Assembly (NCBI GenBank): GCA_025399215.1
Contig: MU621234.1
Location: forward strand, 1 to 43,083
Source of the DNA: Globomyces pollinis-pini
Lineage: Eukaryota > Chytridiomycota > Chytridiomycetes > Rhizophydiales > Globomycetaceae
DNA length: 43,083 nucleotides
Direction of reading: 5' to 3'
The notes under the pieces are model-generated. The model worked only from the letters and a program-made list of their open reading frames with translations, made no database searches and was not told where the DNA came from. The position numbers and the translations under genes are program-made. Shown one piece after another: positions 41,330 to 43,083 of the stretch. How positions within the stretch are numbered: position 1 is the stretch's first letter; each line of letters starts with the position of its first letter.

Positions 41330-42283
41330 CAGGCTTCCTTATTTTCCGCACAAAGCCAATTCCTCCGAAACAGCGCCGAAAAGCCTTTGAACTTGCGCCG
41401 TTTTTTTATAATACTCGTTCGAAAAATGTTGTATTCCAGGAGAAACATTGTAACGAATTTGGACTAAAGTTTACATCACGGGATGCTACTTCTTGAAAAG
41501 TGACTTCAGTGGTCTGCTTATTTTGCATTATTTTTGGACGGGATGAAGCTGAAGTTTGAGCTAAAAGGAAACGGTCTACAAAGCCAACGTATTAGACTAC
41601 TGTTTCGTTTCGGGTTGATAACTACTCTTCTCATATGCGTTCACAACATCATTCCAAATGGAGCGAATATCAATTATTGAATTCCATTGAAGAGCGAGTC
41701 GCTTTCTTTAAATCCACCGAGGTCCCTTTTGTCAACACGCTGCATGCACATTTGGTTGATAATGAACCTACATTAACAGTTTGGATAAACAAAACAATTG
41801 TGGAAACTATTATCGGAGATATGTTCTTTCATCCAGATGATATTGAAAACGTAACTCAAACTCGAGCACTCAGCATTTTCAAAATGGTTGATGAAGTGAA
41901 TAATGGCCATAAATTGTATTATGCTGAAAACAAAACGAATTGAACCTGAGGTCAAAGCATCATTGAATGAAATGGCAAACACTGCAATTTCTTTTGAAAA
42001 GGCGTGGGATGTTGTTGGGCATCGGTTTCCAATGTTAAAAGAATATTGTGGTGGCCTCGCGACTGTGTTTCCTAATACTGCAACTGTGGAGAGTGATTTT
42101 TCACGTGTGGGATTAGAAAAAAGTGACTACTGACGTTCTTTGACTGATTTCTCACTTGAAGGTGTCCTACATAGTAAACAATATAGAGAGCTTATTTCCG
42201 AAAATAAGCGAAAATGTGATTAATTTGGCTCCGAAATTAAGCTATATTCGGCGTTTTCGGCGCGCCTAAAATAAGAAGGTCTG
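41330..42283. mobile_element. hAT-type DNA transposon, 954 bp, internally degraded
   Basis: The ends are 16-base terminal inverted repeats starting CAG: 41330-41345 (caggcttccttatttt) and the reverse complement of 42268-42283 (cagaccttcttatttt), 13 of 16 matching. They are bordered by an exact 8-bp target-site duplication, ctaatgat, at 41322-41329 and 42284-42291. An 8-bp duplication and CAG ends are diagnostic of hAT elements. GC-rich motifs with cgccg lie just inside both ends, as expected of subterminal transposase sites. The interior carries the 3' remnant of a transposase. The element is much shorter than autonomous hATs, so it is a deletion derivative. Confidence 0.9.
41635..42223 (+). 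pseudogene. hAT transposase C-terminal remnant
   Basis: Two overlapping frames, 41635-41943 and 41903-42133, need one frame change near 41930. A TGA at 42131-42133 breaks the second, after which the same frame continues to TAA at 42221. The conserved hAT dimerisation segment is visible (LATVFPNTATVESDFSRV and, after the stop, SLTDFSLEGVLHSKQ). The N-terminal zinc finger and the catalytic Asp region are missing. No function is expected. Confidence 0.75.
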
Positions 42284-42291
42284 CTAATGAT

Positions 42292-43083
42292 TGGTAATCA
42301 TTGGATTATGTAATCACGTAAGATACCTGAGATAGCCTACCCAGTTAAGTGATAATTTATGACATGAGTAATAAAATTATTTTTAGGTCACATGAAAGCT
42401 TAAATTCATGTGAGTAATAAAGTCTATGATAGTATTGTTCCACCATTGTGTATAGTGGGTCAATTTTAAGTTTTAGTAGGTAGGGTTGGTAACCCTAGGG
42501 ACTATAAAAGGTTTTTAAGACCTCCAAATTCTTACTTTTTTATTTTAATTCTGAACTTGAAGAATTTCGTCAACATCAAGACGGAAGAAAGTTTTGAGTT
42601 GTTAGAATTAACAATTAAGAATCTAGAGTTGGACAGATGATTGTTCAGGGCGCCAGCCCGTTGCTAATTCCTATTAATGTGTATGTTTAGTTATATATTT
42701 AATTATTTATATTTAAAGCTGGGAAAAAATCTAAGCCACACTTTCCTAATGAGGAAAAAAAAGTTTTCTTAGAAAAAATTCACTTGTCAGCTCAATGTTA
42801 TATTTTCTAAAACAGTTTAAATTACTATCTTAATATTAAGAGCTATTGTTATCCTTTTCCAGCACTTCAAAATGTTGATTTCCCACTCCACAACCGAGTG
42901 AAAACCATGTTCAGGGTTTAAACCAAAACCATAAACTAAGTATAAAACAGCTCAACATATACCAAAGCATATAATTATTGATATTTTTTTATTAAAACTA
43001 AAAACTAATACTAAAAACTATGTACCGTCAAAATCCTTTAAAGTACTCTCTCTCGCCAGGTCAATGATTGTTGCAGTTCTATT
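42292..43083. other. Right-end sequence, no gene; possible promoter or LTR edge
   Basis: No long ORF. A telomere-like inverted pair (42483-42497) is followed by a TATA-like tataaaag (42503-42510) and, about 100 bases on, the palindrome tgttagaattaaca. This arrangement could be the promoter end of an LTR, but no second copy lies in the window to test it. Confidence 0.4.

Noticed and set aside
42292..42700. Full LTR retrotransposon at the right edge
   Set aside because: A TATA-like box and a tgttagaattaaca palindrome are present, but there is no primer-binding site, no polyprotein and no second LTR in the window.

Overview
This is eukaryotic nuclear DNA, AT-rich, most likely from an early-diverging zoosporic (flagellated) fungus. 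The clues are a Syo1-type ribosomal symportin, an RRN6-like Pol I factor and GPI-type secreted Cu/Zn superoxide dismutases (fungal flavour), together with a PLK4 kinase, which builds centrioles and basal bodies and is absent from fungi that have lost the flagellum. Short TTAGGG tracts also fit. The lineage is inference; the exon structures were read directly from conserved protein motifs, splice signals and phase.

Layout. 0.6-3.2 kb: two intronless genes, a trypsin-like protease and a GT1 UDP-glycosyltransferase with a 44-residue PSPG box. 3.4-9.8 kb: eIF3c (+), an RRN6-like factor (-) and a small secreted GPI-type protein (-). 9.9-14.8 kb: an accessory island. It holds a large ORF with a hydrophobic helical region and a three-repeat lectin-like end, interrupted by five in-frame stops, an antisense PD-(D/E)XK-like protein, and a Trp/Gly-repeat protein. 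The first two lie between 86-bp direct repeats, which are themselves copies of the first ORF's 5' end. 14.9-21.3 kb: an RluA-type pseudouridine synthase, tRNA-Thr(UGU), Syo1, a 120-residue unknown protein and homocysteine S-methyltransferase. 21.5-22.8 kb: three related tiny genes in tandem. 23.2-32.3 kb: a one-TM protein, PLK4, an SLC1-type amino acid transporter and a RING-containing SNF2 ATPase. 32.4-36.5 kb: two Cu/Zn SOD paralogues flanking a syntaxin and a small ORF. 36.5-43.1 kb: gene-poor, with a decayed gene, telomere-like tracts, a copia integrase fragment and a hAT element with intact 16-bp TIRs and an exact 8-bp target duplication.

The housekeeping genes are full of extremely short introns, mostly 22-34 nt, whereas the secreted, transport and glycosylation genes have none. 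The two main places for new biology are the broken lectin/nuclease-like island (9.9-13.0 kb) and the miniature introns. The triplet of small proteins and the telomere-tract-bounded retroelement fragment come next.
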